Assembly: GCF_900105475.1 (NCBI RefSeq)
Contig: NZ_LT629777.1
Coordinates: 1,798,001-1,862,000 of the forward strand
Source of the DNA: Pseudomonas asplenii
Lineage (GTDB): Bacteria; Pseudomonadota; Gammaproteobacteria; Pseudomonadales; Pseudomonadaceae
DNA: 64,000 nt
Reading direction: 5' to 3'
Shown: in pieces, positions 1-8,719 of the stretch
Layout: every line of letters starts with the position of its first letter
Position numbering within the stretch: the first letter of the stretch is position 1
Position numbers and translations under genes: made by a program
The notes under the pieces: generated by a model
Seen by the model: the letters and a program-made list of their open reading frames with translations, nothing else
Told to the model about the DNA's origin: nothing
Database searches by the model: none

Positions 1-1541
1 TAGTTCGACGGGTTGTGGCTGCCGGTCAGCATGACGCCGGACTTGCCGGCCAGCACGTTGGCGGCGTAGTACAGGGCGGGGGTCGGTACCAGGCCGACAT
101 CGCTGACATGGCAACCACTGTCGTGCAGGCCCTGGATCAATTGCTGGACCAGTTCCGGGCCGGACAGGCGGCCGTCACGGCCTACCGAGACATTGGCTTC
201 GCCCTGGGCCAGGCTCTGGGAGCCGATGGCACGGCCGATCCAGTAGGCGGTTTCGCCGTTCAGGGTTTCGGGGACGGTGCCACGGATGTCGTAGGCGCGG
301 AAGATGCTGTCGGGGAGTGTCGGTGCGGTGCTGTTCATGAGGTGAGGGTGCTCCGTTCTCAGGAAGTCCTGGTTTTCGTCGAGAATGTCGATATCAAGGA
401 TGTCGACATCTTGGAATAGCGGATCGATCCAGTCGTCACCTTGAGTGGCGGGTTGGATCGGCTCCGGGGCACTACGGGTCGTCGGGCCTGTATCGATGCC
501 GGTTTGGCTCGTGGTGGCGGCAGGCTGGCTATTGCGTTGGGAGAACCGCGCCAGTTCCTGTGCCAGTCCACTGAGTGCCGGCAGGCTCAAACTGAAGGCT
601 TTGACGGCTTTTCCGCCTGAGAGTTCTTGAAACAGCTGTTCCAGCTGTCGAGCATCGCTGTCCAGGCGGCTTTGCAGGCGGCGGTGGGTCAGCCGGATCG
701 CCAGGGCGGCGCTGCCGAGCAGCAGTACGGCGGCCAGCAGCATGATGCCGTAGGCGCTGAGTGGGTAGCCGAACTGGTAGGCAGGTCCTGGGCTGTATTT
801 CAGCGTCCAGTTGCCGGTAGAAAATGGATAGACGTCGGTCGAGGCGGCAGTCCCGCGTTGATCGAGCACCTGCTCCGGGCTGCCGAGAATGCTTTGGGTC
901 AGTTGTAACGAGCCGGCACTCTCGGGCCAGTTGGTCAGGGTCTGGAGTAGTTGCTGCAGGTCGAAGACCATCAGCAGGGTGCCGGCCACCGGCGCGTCGG
1001 GCGTCTCGTGCAGCGGTGCAACGCTGTAGATCAGCCAGCGCGGGCCGATCTTGTAGGCTTCCGGTGCGGGTTTGACGCCACGCTCGGCACGGCGGATCAG
1101 GTCCAGGGCCGAGAAATTGAGCGGTGCCGCCCGATCGGTGAGCGGTTGGGCGGCGTCACGCAGGTTCAGTTGCGCATCCACCAGGCCGGGCAGATAGCGC
1201 AGGCCGTTTTCCGCCATTTTCACGGCATTGCTGTCCGGGCTCTGCAGGGCCTTGAGAAGGGCCGGATTGAGCGCGGCGGCGTCGGTCTCGGCGGTCAGGT
1301 TGGTAATGGCCTGGAACAGTTTCGAGGCGGTCGTGGTCGCGGCTGCTTGCGCCATTTGCGAGCGAAAGAGCTGGTTCCAGGGCGCCAGCACGCCGAACCA
1401 GAGCAGGGCTGCCGCCAGGAGCAGGCCGCCGAGCGCAATTTTCAGGCCCGGCAGCAACGGGTTGGCGGTTTCGCTCGCAGACGTCTGGTCATGGTGCTCG
1501 GCGCTGTTGGCCGTCTTTGCACTGCGCTTGATGCCTTTCAA
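1..1541 (-). CDS. algC: Phosphomannomutase/phosphoglucomutase AlgC, long form (C-terminus beyond window)
   Basis: Interconverts mannose-6-P/mannose-1-P and glucose-6-P/glucose-1-P for alginate and LPS precursors. The frame is open through the window edge, so only the N-terminal part is present. Translation from TTG at 1541 (GGAGG six bases upstream) gives about 400 residues before the classical enzyme: a membrane segment near residues 33-55, a periplasmic-looking region, a second membrane segment near 250-275 and an acidic linker. The classical start is an ATG at 338 followed by PDSIFRAYDIRG, and the phosphoserine motif TGSHNPSN lies at the very edge (Ser107 of the short form). Downstream of coaBC and dut in the same direction. 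Long versus short start is the main uncertainty; the extension is clearly coding in this frame. Confidence 0.93.
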   Translation of the reverse strand, partial: MKGIKRSAKTANSAEHHDQTSASETANPLLPGLKIALGGLLLAAALLWFGVLAPWNQLFRSQMAQAAATTTASKLFQAITNLTAETDAAALNPALLKALQSPDSNAVKMAENGLRYLPGLVDAQLNLRDAAQPLTDRAAPLNFSALDLIRRAERGVKPAPEAYKIGPRWLIYSVAPLHETPDAPVAGTLLMVFDLQQLLQTLTNWPESAGSLQLTQSILGSPEQVLDQRGTAASTDVYPFSTGNWTLKYSPGPAYQFGYPLSAYGIMLLAAVLLLGSAALAIRLTHRRLQSRLDSDARQLEQLFQELSGGKAVKAFSLSLPALSGLAQELARFSQRNSQPAATTSQTGIDTGPTTRSAPEPIQPATQGDDWIDPLFQDVDILDIDILDENQDFLRTEHPHLMNSTAPTLPDSIFRAYDIRGTVPETLNGETAYWIGRAIGSQSLAQGEANVSVGRDGRLSGPELVQQLIQGLHDSGCHVSDVGLVPTPALYYAANVLAGKSGVMLTGSHNPSN

Positions 1542-1584
1542 ATAGCGCCTCCGCAATACTCATCCTGAAATGCAGCGCGAATGG

Positions 1585-1614
1585 TCCTGGCCGGATCTTC
1601 GGACCCGGCCAGGA
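1585..1614 (-). terminator. Hairpin between dut and algC
   Basis: Perfect 10-bp inverted repeat (TCCTGGCCGG / CCGGCCAGGA, 10-base loop) in the short dut-algC gap. There is no U tract, so it may attenuate or stabilise rather than terminate. Confidence 0.5.
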
Positions 1615-1624
1615 TCAGCGTAGG

Positions 1625-2080
1625 TCAATGGCTGCCCGAATGCCCAAAACCGCCTGCGCCGCGTTGGGTTTCGTCAAATTCCTGGACCATTTCGAAGTGT
1701 GCCTGCACCACGGGCACCAGTACCAGCTGGGCAATACGCTCGCCGACGGCGATGTTGAACGCGCTCTGACCACGGTTCCAGCAGGAGACCATCAGTTCGC
1801 CCTGATAGTCGGAGTCGATCAGGCCCACCAGGTTGCCCAGGACGATGCCGTGTTTGTGGCCAAGGCCCGAGCGCGGCAGGATCAGCGCGGCCAGGCCGGG
1901 ATCGCCGATATAGACCGACAGGCCGGTGGGGATCAGCAAGGTCTGGCCCGGTTCCAGTACGGTGTCCTGCTGGAGCATGGCACGCAGGTCGAGGCCGGCG
2001 GAGCCGGGGGTGGCGTACTGTGGCAGCGGGAATTCGCTACCGATGCGTGGGTCGAGGATCTTGGCTTGCAAAGCGTGCAT
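1625..2080 (-). CDS. dut: dUTP diphosphatase (dUTPase)
   Basis: Hydrolyses dUTP to dUMP and PPi, keeping uracil out of DNA and feeding dTMP synthesis; cytosolic homotrimer. 151 residues, the normal length. The family motifs are in order: [10 protein letters not shown] (motif 2), [11 protein letters not shown] with the catalytic Asp (motif 3), [10 protein letters not shown] (motif 4) and the C-terminal glycine-rich [10 protein letters not shown] (motif 5). It starts only five bases after the coaBC stop, so the two are almost certainly cotranscribed, as in other Pseudomonas and E. coli. Confidence 0.98.
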   Translation of the reverse strand: MHALQAKILDPRIGSEFPLPQYATPGSAGLDLRAMLQQDTVLEPGQTLLIPTGLSVYIGDPGLAALILPRSGLGHKHGIVLGNLVGLIDSDYQGELMVSCWNRGQSAFNIAVGERIAQLVLVPVVQAHFEMVQEFDETQRGAGGFGHSGSH

Positions 2081-2085
2081 GGGGA

Positions 2086-3294
2086 TTAAACCTGGTTCAG
2101 TCGTGAAGCGATGAAAGAGATCAGCTGGCGGGCGATCTTGCCCTTGCTGGTCTGGGTGAAGACGGTGGCCTGCAGGTCGCGGTCGATGACGCTGCAGGCG
2201 TTTTCCTCGCTGTTGAAGCCAATGCTGGGGTTGGCCACGTCATTGGCGACGATCAGGTCGAGGTTCTTGTCCTTGAGCTTGCGGGCGGCATAGTCGAGCA
2301 GATGCTCGGTCTCGGCGGCGAAACCGACGCTGAAGGGACGGTCGGGGCGCGAAGCGATGGTCGCGAGAATGTCCGGGTTACGGACCATTTGCAGGAGCAG
2401 GCCGTCGCCGGTCGTAGGGTCTTTCTTCAGTTTTTGCGGGGCAACGACTTCCGGGCGGTAGTCCGCTACTGCAGCTGAGGCAATGAACAGGTCGCAGGGA
2501 ATCGCGGCCTCGCAGGCGGCGAGCATGTCGCGGGCGCTGACGATATCGATGCGGGTGACCCGGTCGGGTGTCGGCAGGTGCACAGGGCCGGTGATCAGGG
2601 TGACGCGCGCGCCGGCTTCGACGGCGGCCTCGGCCAGGGCGAAGCCCATTTTCCCGGAGCTGTGGTTGGTGATGTAGCGCACCGGATCGATGTTTTCCTG
2701 GGTCGGGCCGGCGGTGATCAGCACATGCCTGCCGGTCAGGGCCAGATGCTCGAAGCAGTCGGCGGCGTGCTGGGCCAGGTCAGTGGCTTCGAGCATGCGC
2801 CCCAGGCCGACATCGCCGCAGGCCTGGCTGCCTGAAGCCGGGCCGAAGACCTTGAGGCCGCGGCTCTGCAGCAGCTGGGTGTTGGCCTGGGTGGCCGGGT
2901 CGCGCCACATGGCCTGGTTCATCGCCGGGGCGATGGCGACCGTGGCATCGGTGGCGAGGACCAGGGTGGTCAGCAGGTCGTCGGCGATACCCTGGGCCAG
3001 GCGTGCGATCAGGTCGGCGGTGGCCGGGGCGATCAGTACCAGGTCGGCCCATTTCGCCAGTTCGATATGGCCCATCGCGGCTTCGGCCGCCGGGTCGAGC
3101 AGGTCCAGGTGTACCGGGTGCCCGGATAGCGCCTGCATGGTCAGCGGTGTGATGAACTCGCTGCCGCCACGGGTCATGACCACGCGTACTTCGGCACCCT
3201 GGTCGAGAAGTCGGCGAACCAGCTCGGCGCTTTTGTAGGCGGCAATGCCGCCGCCGACGCCGAGAACGATGCGTTTCCGATACAGCCGCTGCAT
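2086..3294 (-). CDS. coaBC: Bifunctional phosphopantothenoylcysteine decarboxylase/phosphopantothenate-cysteine ligase
   Basis: Catalyses two steps of coenzyme A synthesis: ligation of cysteine to 4'-phosphopantothenate (CoaB) and FMN-dependent decarboxylation (CoaC). 402 residues, full length. The CoaC half (about 1-190) shows [14 protein letters not shown], the substrate motif PAMNQAMW and the active-site Cys in [12 protein letters not shown]. The CoaB half begins near residue 190 with [16 protein letters not shown], then [14 protein letters not shown] and KLKKDP. The ATG at 3294 starts directly with the flavoprotein fold. First gene of the coaBC-dut(-algC) run and divergent from radC across about 130 bases. 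Confidence 0.98.
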   Translation of the reverse strand: MQRLYRKRIVLGVGGGIAAYKSAELVRRLLDQGAEVRVVMTRGGSEFITPLTMQALSGHPVHLDLLDPAAEAAMGHIELAKWADLVLIAPATADLIARLAQGIADDLLTTLVLATDATVAIAPAMNQAMWRDPATQANTQLLQSRGLKVFGPASGSQACGDVGLGRMLEATDLAQHAADCFEHLALTGRHVLITAGPTQENIDPVRYITNHSSGKMGFALAEAAVEAGARVTLITGPVHLPTPDRVTRIDIVSARDMLAACEAAIPCDLFIASAAVADYRPEVVAPQKLKKDPTTGDGLLLQMVRNPDILATIASRPDRPFSVGFAAETEHLLDYAARKLKDKNLDLIVANDVANPSIGFNSEENACSVIDRDLQATVFTQTSKGKIARQLISFIASRLNQV

Positions 3295-3428
3295 AGGCCT
3301 GCCTTTTAGTCCAGTGATTGCTACCCCCGAGGACGCCTCCCCAGGCCAGTTCGGGGGTAAAAAAGATGGACTACGATAACACAGCGCCCGCCATGGAACA
3401 GCGGGCCTCCAGAGGACAGGGAGGTGTG

Positions 3429-4103
3429 ATGAGTATTCGTGATTGGCCCGCAGCGGAGCGGCCGCGGGAGAAATTGCTGGAGTTGGGGGCGGCCAGCCTC
3501 TCCGATGCCGAGTTGCTGGCGATCTTCCTGCGCACGGGTGTCTGTGGCCGCAGCGCAGTGGATCTGGCGCGGCATCTGTTAGGGCAATTCGGCAGTTTGC
3601 GTAGTCTGCTGGAGTCGGGGCAGCGGGAATTCAGTCGTGAGTTGGGGCTGGGCCCCGCGAAGTTCGCCCAGTTGCAGGCCGTGCTGGAAATGGCCCGCCG
3701 CCATCTGGCCGAGCGCCTGCGGCGCGAATCGGTGCTGGAGAGCCCACGTGCGGTGCGCGATTATCTGAAGGCGATGTTGCGCCATGAGGCCCATGAAGTG
3801 TTCGGCTGCCTGTTTCTGGATGCCAAACACCGGGTGCTGGCCTTCGAGGCGCTGTTCAGGGGCACCATCGACAATGCCAGCGTCTATCCACGGCAGGTGG
3901 TCAAGCGCGCGCTGGCACACAACGCGGCGGCGCTGATCCTGTGCCACAACCACCCGTCGGGGGTGGCTGAGCCCAGTCAGTCCGATCGGCTGCTGACCGA
4001 TCGGCTGCGCACCGCGCTGGAGTTGGTCGACGTGCGGGTGCTCGATCATTTCGTGATCGGCGATGGCGAGCCGTTTTCGATGATGGAGCACGGAATGATG
4101 TAG
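3429..4103 (+). CDS. radC: DNA repair protein RadC (JAB/MPN domain)
   Basis: RadC family, historically linked to DNA repair but with no firmly established biochemical role. The C-terminal JAB/MPN metalloprotease-like domain carries [14 protein letters not shown], the zinc-site motif, and the N-terminal part has a helix-hairpin-helix-like region. The ATG at 3429 is chosen because GGGAGG sits just upstream and it yields the usual 224-residue protein starting MSIRDWP. The frame is open for 37 more codons upstream, but that stretch does not look like the family. Divergent from coaBC; ends at a strong hairpin. Confidence 0.95.
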   Translation: MSIRDWPAAERPREKLLELGAASLSDAELLAIFLRTGVCGRSAVDLARHLLGQFGSLRSLLESGQREFSRELGLGPAKFAQLQAVLEMARRHLAERLRRESVLESPRAVRDYLKAMLRHEAHEVFGCLFLDAKHRVLAFEALFRGTIDNASVYPRQVVKRALAHNAAALILCHNHPSGVAEPSQSDRLLTDRLRTALELVDVRVLDHFVIGDGEPFSMMEHGMM

Positions 4104-4129
4104 GTGCAGCCCCGCCTTCGGGGCTGCAC
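4104..4129. terminator. Hairpin between convergent radC and peptide-binding protein gene
   Basis: Perfect 10-bp stem GTGCAGCCCC / GGGGCTGCAC with loop GCCTTC, placed right after the radC stop and before the stop of the opposite-strand gene. There is no long T tract on either side. Its position suggests a bidirectional terminator. Confidence 0.6.
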
Positions 4130-4135
4130 GGCAGG

Positions 4136-5725
4136 TCAGGGCCTGACGCTGACCTTGGAGAAGTCCTGGCGGCCGAACGGACTCACCTGGTAACCCTGGA
4201 TATTCTTGCGTAGCAGGGCGAAGGCAGTCGGGTGAGCCAAGGGCAGCCAGAGCGCCTGCTGCTGGATCTGTGCCTGGGCCTGCTGGTAGAGCTTGCTGCG
4301 CACGCCCTGTTCGCTGGTGCTCTTGCCGGCGCTGATCAGCTTGTCCAGGTTGGCGTCGCAGTAGCGGGCGAAGTTGGTCCCGGACTTCACGGCGGCGCAG
4401 GAGAATTGCGGGGTCAGGAAGTTGTCCGGATCACCATTGTCACCGGCCCAGCCCATGAACAGCAGGTCGTGTTCACCGGCCTTGGCGCGGCGGATCAGTT
4501 CGCCCCACTCGATCACGCGGATTTCCGCCTGGATGCCCACTTCGGCGAGGTCGGCCTGCAGCAGTTGCGCGCCCAGGCTCGGGTTGGGATTGAGCAGGCT
4601 GCCCGACGGTCGGGTCCAGATGGTGGTCTGGAAGCCGTCCTTGAGCCCGGCCTTGGCCAGCAGCGCCTTGGCCTTCTCCGGGTCGTGGGCATAGCCGGGC
4701 AGGTCCGTTGCGTAGCTCCAGGTGTTTGGTGGGTAGGGGCCATCGGCGGCCTCTGCCGTGTCTTCGAAGACCGCCTTGAGGTAGCTGGTCTTGTCGAAGG
4801 CCAGGTTGATCGCCTGGCGCACTTCAGGCTTGTCCAGCGGCGGATGCTGGCTGTTGATCGCAAGGAAGGCGGTCATGAACGCGGCGGTCTTTTCCACCTT
4901 GAGCGTCGGATCCTTGCTCGCCGCGCCGACGTCCAGGGGTTTGGGGGACAGGGCGATCTGGCATTCGTTGCGCCGCAATTTCTGCAGGCGCACATTGGCG
5001 TCGGGCGTGATTGCGAACACCAGAGTGTCCACCGCCGGCTTGCCGGCGAAGTAGTCCGGGTTGGCGCTGTAGCGGATCGAGGCGTCTTTCTGGAAGCGAC
5101 CGAACACGAACGGACCGGTGCCGATCGGCTGGCTGTTGAGTTTCTCCGGGGTGTTGGCCGCTATCAGCTTGTCGGCGTATTCCGCCGAGTAGATGGAGGC
5201 GAAACCCATGCTCAGGGCCGCGAGGAAGGTAGAGTCCGGGTGGTCCAGGGTGAAGCGCACGGTCAGTGGGTCGGTGACCTCGATCCGCTTGATCAGCGCC
5301 GGCAATTGCAGCGACTGGGCGTGGGGGAAACCACTCTGGGCAATCTTGTGCCAGGGGTTGGCCGGATCGAGCATGCGCTCGAAACTGAAGCGCACATCGG
5401 CCGCGCTCAGCGTACGGGTGGGCTTGAAGTAATCGGTGCGGTGAAACTTCACCCCCGGGCGCAGCTTGAAATCGTAGGTCAGGCCGTCATCGGAGACAGT
5501 CCAGCTCTCGGCCAGGCTCGGCACCAGCTTGCCGCTGGCGGCGTCGAAGTCGACCAGGCGGTTCATCAGGACGTCCGCCGAGGCGTTGGTGGTGGTCAGC
5601 GAGTTGTACTGCACGACGTCGAAGCCTTCGGGACTGGCCTCGGTGCAGACGCTCAGCGAGGTCGCGGCATGGGCCAGCGAGCCGAAAAACGGGACGAGCA
5701 ATAGCGGTAGGGCAGCGAAGCGCAT
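4136..5725 (-). CDS. ABC transporter periplasmic peptide-binding protein (DppA/SapA-like, SBP family 5)
   Basis: Periplasmic solute-binding protein for peptide-type ABC importers. A cleavable signal peptide ends near AHA-ATSL. The mature part contains SBP_bac_5 hallmarks such as SLAESWTVSDDGLTYDFKLR, SAADVRFSFERM and GTGPFVF. 529 residues, typical of DppA-like proteins. A good ribosome site (AAAGGAAAC) precedes ATG 5725. No permease or ATPase genes adjoin it, so it is an orphan that presumably shares a transporter encoded elsewhere. In P. aeruginosa an equivalent gene sits beside rpmB. Exact substrate is unknown; dipeptides are the family default. Confidence 0.92.
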   Translation of the reverse strand: MRFAALPLLLVPFFGSLAHAATSLSVCTEASPEGFDVVQYNSLTTTNASADVLMNRLVDFDAASGKLVPSLAESWTVSDDGLTYDFKLRPGVKFHRTDYFKPTRTLSAADVRFSFERMLDPANPWHKIAQSGFPHAQSLQLPALIKRIEVTDPLTVRFTLDHPDSTFLAALSMGFASIYSAEYADKLIAANTPEKLNSQPIGTGPFVFGRFQKDASIRYSANPDYFAGKPAVDTLVFAITPDANVRLQKLRRNECQIALSPKPLDVGAASKDPTLKVEKTAAFMTAFLAINSQHPPLDKPEVRQAINLAFDKTSYLKAVFEDTAEAADGPYPPNTWSYATDLPGYAHDPEKAKALLAKAGLKDGFQTTIWTRPSGSLLNPNPSLGAQLLQADLAEVGIQAEIRVIEWGELIRRAKAGEHDLLFMGWAGDNGDPDNFLTPQFSCAAVKSGTNFARYCDANLDKLISAGKSTSEQGVRSKLYQQAQAQIQQQALWLPLAHPTAFALLRKNIQGYQVSPFGRQDFSKVSVRP

Positions 5726-5998
5726 GTTCAGTTTCCTTTGCAGGTCGTTGTCCCATCTGCGAGTGCAGTCTGGAAAAACCTCTACCCTAGTGCCCCGGGC
5801 GGCAATTGACTATCCCATTTTTACTGGCGGGTCGTGGCTGTCTTACAATCAGCCGCTGTTCTCTGTACGAGATTTCCGGGCTCTTACGGCGTACCAGGGA
5901 TTTTGTGCGACGAGCGGCATTTGTCCAGCAGGAGCCCGGCATTGGGGTCCCGTACCCAGGTTTTCGGGCGTCAGGCACGGTTTTAATCGCACTTAATG

Positions 5999-6027
5999 TT
6001 GTTGCACCGTAGTCTTTCTGGTATAAA
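5999..6027 (+). promoter_or_regulatory. Probable sigma-70 promoter of rpmB-rpmG
   Basis: TTGTTG (5999-6004), 17-base spacer, TATAAA (6022-6027) preceded by TGG, an extended -10. Transcription would start near 6034 and give a leader of about 140 bases. Confidence 0.6.
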
Positions 6028-6132
6028 GCAGCGCTCTTTTCTAGGGGCCCGGTTCCTTCGCTTGTAGGTGTAGCCGGTAAGACCCTTAAAGAAACGCGGC
6101 GCCTGGCGCCAAATGACTGAGAGATTAAGCGG

Positions 6133-6151
6133 CCAACCCATGCCGGGTTGG
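6133..6151 (+). promoter_or_regulatory. Hairpin in the rpmB leader
   Basis: CCAACCC / GGGTTGG stem around ATGCC, about 25 bases before the rpmB ATG. It may affect translation of rpmB; no regulation is demonstrated by sequence. Confidence 0.4.
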
Positions 6152-6176
6152 GCATGTGGTTTTAGAGGGCTGAGGC

Positions 6177-6410
6177 ATGTCTAGAGTCTGTCAAGTTACC
6201 GGTAAGGGTCCGGTGACTGGGAATAACATTTCCCACGCAAACAACAAAACCCGTCGTCGTTTCCTGCCGAACCTGCAGCATCACCGCTTCTGGGTCGAGT
6301 CGGAGAAGCGTTTTGTGCGTCTGCGCGTTTCCGCCAAGGGCATGCGTATCATCGACAAGCGCGGCATTGATGTCGTGCTGGCCGAACTGCGCCGCGATGG
6401 CAAGGTTTAA
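6177..6410 (+). CDS. rpmB: 50S ribosomal protein L28
   Basis: Large-subunit ribosomal protein. 77 residues beginning [17 protein letters not shown] and containing the conserved [14 protein letters not shown] and [14 protein letters not shown], essentially the complete family. The start is set by GAGGGCTGAGGC just upstream. Followed after 11 bases by rpmG, the usual rpmB-rpmG pair. Confidence 0.99.
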   Translation: MSRVCQVTGKGPVTGNNISHANNKTRRRFLPNLQHHRFWVESEKRFVRLRVSAKGMRIIDKRGIDVVLAELRRDGKV

Positions 6411-6421
6411 GGAGCTAAATC

Positions 6422-6577
6422 ATGCGTGAATTGATTCGTTTGATCTCGAGCGCCGGTACTGGTCACTTCTACACGACTGACAAGAACAAGCGCACTACTC
6501 CGGACAAAATCGAGATCAAGAAATATGATCCGGTTGTTCGTAAGCACGTGATCTACAAGGAAGGCAAAATCAAGTAA
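6422..6577 (+). CDS. rpmG: 50S ribosomal protein L33
   Basis: Large-subunit ribosomal protein, 51 residues, reading [19 protein letters not shown] and ending [15 protein letters not shown] lies six bases upstream of the ATG. It is the second gene of the rpmB operon, followed closely by a rho-independent terminator. It is the zinc-independent type: no CxxC pairs are present. Confidence 0.99.
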   Translation: MRELIRLISSAGTGHFYTTDKNKRTTPDKIEIKKYDPVVRKHVIYKEGKIK

Positions 6578-6598
6578 TTGATTTTGTTCTTCGAGAAA

Positions 6599-6626
6599 AA
6601 CCCCGACTTGTTCGGGGTTTTTTTTC
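6599..6626 (+). terminator. Rho-independent terminator of rpmB-rpmG
   Basis: AACCCCGA / TCGGGGTT stem, five-base loop, followed by a run of eight or more T. Textbook structure 20 bases after the rpmG stop. Confidence 0.9.
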
Positions 6627-6737
6627 GCCTTTTTTCGGCCATTTCCTGCATGTCGTGACGCCATTTCCTGCGTTTTTCCCGTTGTTCCTTTCCTAGACTG
6701 CCTGAACAACCCGAAAACGCAGTCACGGAGGACGCTC

Positions 6738-8120
6738 ATGATCATCGCAAGGATGTTGGCATTGCTGCTGTTGGTATGCCTGGCGGCAGCCAGCGTCGCG
6801 GTTTCGGCGGCGCCCTCGGCCGCCGCCGACCTCACCACCGAAGCCTATGTGCTCAGGCTGGTCCAGGCGACGCGTACGGCCTGGCCGGAGTTGGCCCGGT
6901 ACCACCAGACCACCCGGGTGTTTGCCCGTATCCAGCTATTGGCTAGTGATGGGCGGCGGGCCTGGGTGATGGATGCGCAGGGTGGTCGTGAGGTGGAGAT
7001 GGCGAAGGTCCGGGACCTCGGTGTCAGCTACGAGTACCAACGCTATCGCAAGCTGCTCTGGCGGGGGCGTCCCGCCATCTTTATCGGTTTGGGAGAGGCG
7101 CCACCGGCATCGGAGCGGCAGCGATTGAAGGATCCACTGGCGGTGCCCGAGCTGTTCAGCCTGGCGACCCACGAAGCCTTTCATTTTTATGTCGAAGCCG
7201 ACTGGTTGCCCTTGCCGGGGGCGGAACGCAGCATCAGCTATCCTGCCAGTGCCGAGCCGAGGCTTTATCGTAACCGGATCATTCACCAGTTGCTGGCTGC
7301 GGTCCAGGGACGCTCCGAGGGGCTGGCGCAGGCCAGTTACTGGTATCGCCGCTGGCTGGACGAACATGCCGAGGAGGTGCAGCGTCTGCGCCAGACCGAT
7401 CGCTCCGAGGGCAGTGCACGTCATGTGGAGTCGATTGCCAACCTGCTGGCCCGGGGTCTGCGTCCGGACTCGGCCGAAGGGATGCAACTGATGCTTGAGG
7501 CATTGGCCCATCAGGCGCAGACGGACTTTCTGGCCGCTGATCTGGAAAGTTATGTTTTAGGCGACCTGGCCGGCTATCTGCTCGAACGTGAGGGTGTCGA
7601 CTGGCTCGCGCGCATGGCCCAGGGCGAAACACCGCTGGCGATGCTTCTGGAGTCGGTGACACCGGTTGCCGCGCCTGCCGACGAAACCATGGAGCGACGC
7701 ATCCGCAAGGCCATCGCCGCAGCCAACCGTCAGGCGGCGCAAGCCTTCGAGCCATTCCTGCAGCGCTTCCATGATCCGGCCGGTGGGCACTTGCTGGTAC
7801 CGAACCGGGCCATGTCGGGTAGTTTCGAAGTGAGCAACTCCTACCGGCTGAGCACGCAGCCGGGCACGATCGAAGTCGGGGTGAGCGCGGGATTCGCCCT
7901 GGATGATGGCCGGATCGATCTTCGGGCGGCCACGGTTGCCACCCAGTTGAAATCGGCATGCGGCCGCGAGGATCTCTACTGGATTGTGGCGTTGGCTCCG
8001 GCCGAGCTGGAGAAAACCGCCGAAGGCCGGCTACGTCTTGAACGGGCCGACCTTACGCTCTACATCCCGTATCCACAGCGTTCCGTCGAAGCTCCTCGGA
8101 GCTGGTGCGTCGCTACCTGA
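6738..8120 (+). CDS. Secreted protein of unknown function with HEXXH motif
   Basis: 460 residues with an N-terminal hydrophobic signal sequence (residues about 1-29, ending AAPSAAA), so probably periplasmic or exported. Residues 143-150 read ATHEAFHF; H145-E146-x-x-H149 matches the zinc-metallopeptidase HEXXH pattern, embedded in a hydrophobic helix as expected for a gluzincin-like site. I do not recognise a named family. A strong site (CGGAGGA) precedes the ATG. It stands alone between the rpmG terminator and the convergent cupin gene, abutting it with no gap (TGA immediately followed by TCA). The peptidase role is inference from one motif. Confidence 0.8.
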   Translation: MIIARMLALLLLVCLAAASVAVSAAPSAAADLTTEAYVLRLVQATRTAWPELARYHQTTRVFARIQLLASDGRRAWVMDAQGGREVEMAKVRDLGVSYEYQRYRKLLWRGRPAIFIGLGEAPPASERQRLKDPLAVPELFSLATHEAFHFYVEADWLPLPGAERSISYPASAEPRLYRNRIIHQLLAAVQGRSEGLAQASYWYRRWLDEHAEEVQRLRQTDRSEGSARHVESIANLLARGLRPDSAEGMQLMLEALAHQAQTDFLAADLESYVLGDLAGYLLEREGVDWLARMAQGETPLAMLLESVTPVAAPADETMERRIRKAIAAANRQAAQAFEPFLQRFHDPAGGHLLVPNRAMSGSFEVSNSYRLSTQPGTIEVGVSAGFALDDGRIDLRAATVATQLKSACGREDLYWIVALAPAELEKTAEGRLRLERADLTLYIPYPQRSVEAPRSWCVAT

Positions 8121-8483
8121 TCAGGCTTTCTGTTCGAACACCACGTAGATCTTGCGGCAGTGTTCCAGCACTTCCCAGGTGCCCTTGAAACCGGCCGGAA
8201 TCACGAAGCGGTCGCCGGCGCGCAGGGTCTTGGCGTTGCCGTCGTTGTCGCGCAGTACCGAGACGCCCTGGACGATTTCGCAGTATTCGTGCTCGGTGTA
8301 ATTCACGTTCCACAGGCCGACCGCGCCTTCCCAGACGCCCGCATTCATCTGTCCACAGGGGCTGTTGTAGTGGTTGAAGACTGTCTGTTCCGGATCGCCC
8401 TTGAGGACCTTCTCCGGCGCCGGGCGGAAACGTTCGGGCGCGGTGCTGGCTTCGCTGAAGTCGACGATGTCCTGGATGTTCAT
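8121..8483 (-). CDS. Cupin-domain protein (small single-domain cupin)
   Basis: 120 residues. The beta-barrel cupin pattern is visible: TEHEYCEIVQGVSVLRD (motif 1 region), LRAGDRFVIPAGFKGTWEV (motif 2 region) and a C-terminal EHCRKIYVVFE, typical of the cupin_3 (DUF861) type. These proteins are often found near amine or (S)-ureidoglycine-type enzymes, and this one lies upstream of and divergent from the polyamine aldehyde dehydrogenase, so a role in amine catabolism is plausible but inferred. The stop abuts the stop of the opposite-strand gene. Confidence 0.9.
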   Translation of the reverse strand: MNIQDIVDFSEASTAPERFRPAPEKVLKGDPEQTVFNHYNSPCGQMNAGVWEGAVGLWNVNYTEHEYCEIVQGVSVLRDNDGNAKTLRAGDRFVIPAGFKGTWEVLEHCRKIYVVFEQKA

Positions 8484-8719
8484 TGCTGCTTTCCCTCGAC
8501 AGTGACAAGGCAGGTACTCGGAAGCTTCGAGTCTATGTTTATTAAAACGAACATGGCAACGGTGTTTGCCAGTCTGCTGTCAAATATATTGAAACTTCAG
8601 CGGCCGCTGGTTTAGGGTGGTGGTTACTGCGGGCCAAAAATGGCCACCGGACAGAATTCTCGACGGTGCTGACGCGAGAGTGCGTGGCGCTTCTAATTCA
8701 ATAAGAGGAGGACACTCGC

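Larger units (their letters stand above)
5726..6176. other. Long gene-free region upstream of rpmB
   Basis: No convincing reading frame. It holds the minus-strand start region of the peptide-binding gene, a possible plus-strand promoter (TTTACT 5820-5825, 18 bases, TACAAT 5844-5849) far upstream of rpmB, the likely rpmB promoter at 5999-6027 and a structured rpmB leader. The stretch from the upstream promoter to about 5990 could be a long leader or a small RNA; the sequence alone does not decide. Confidence 0.5.

Noticed and set aside
4232..5704. 490-codon plus-strand open frame opposite the peptide-binding protein gene
   Set aside because: GC-rich antisense shadow; the minus-strand gene has a signal peptide and family motifs, this one has none.
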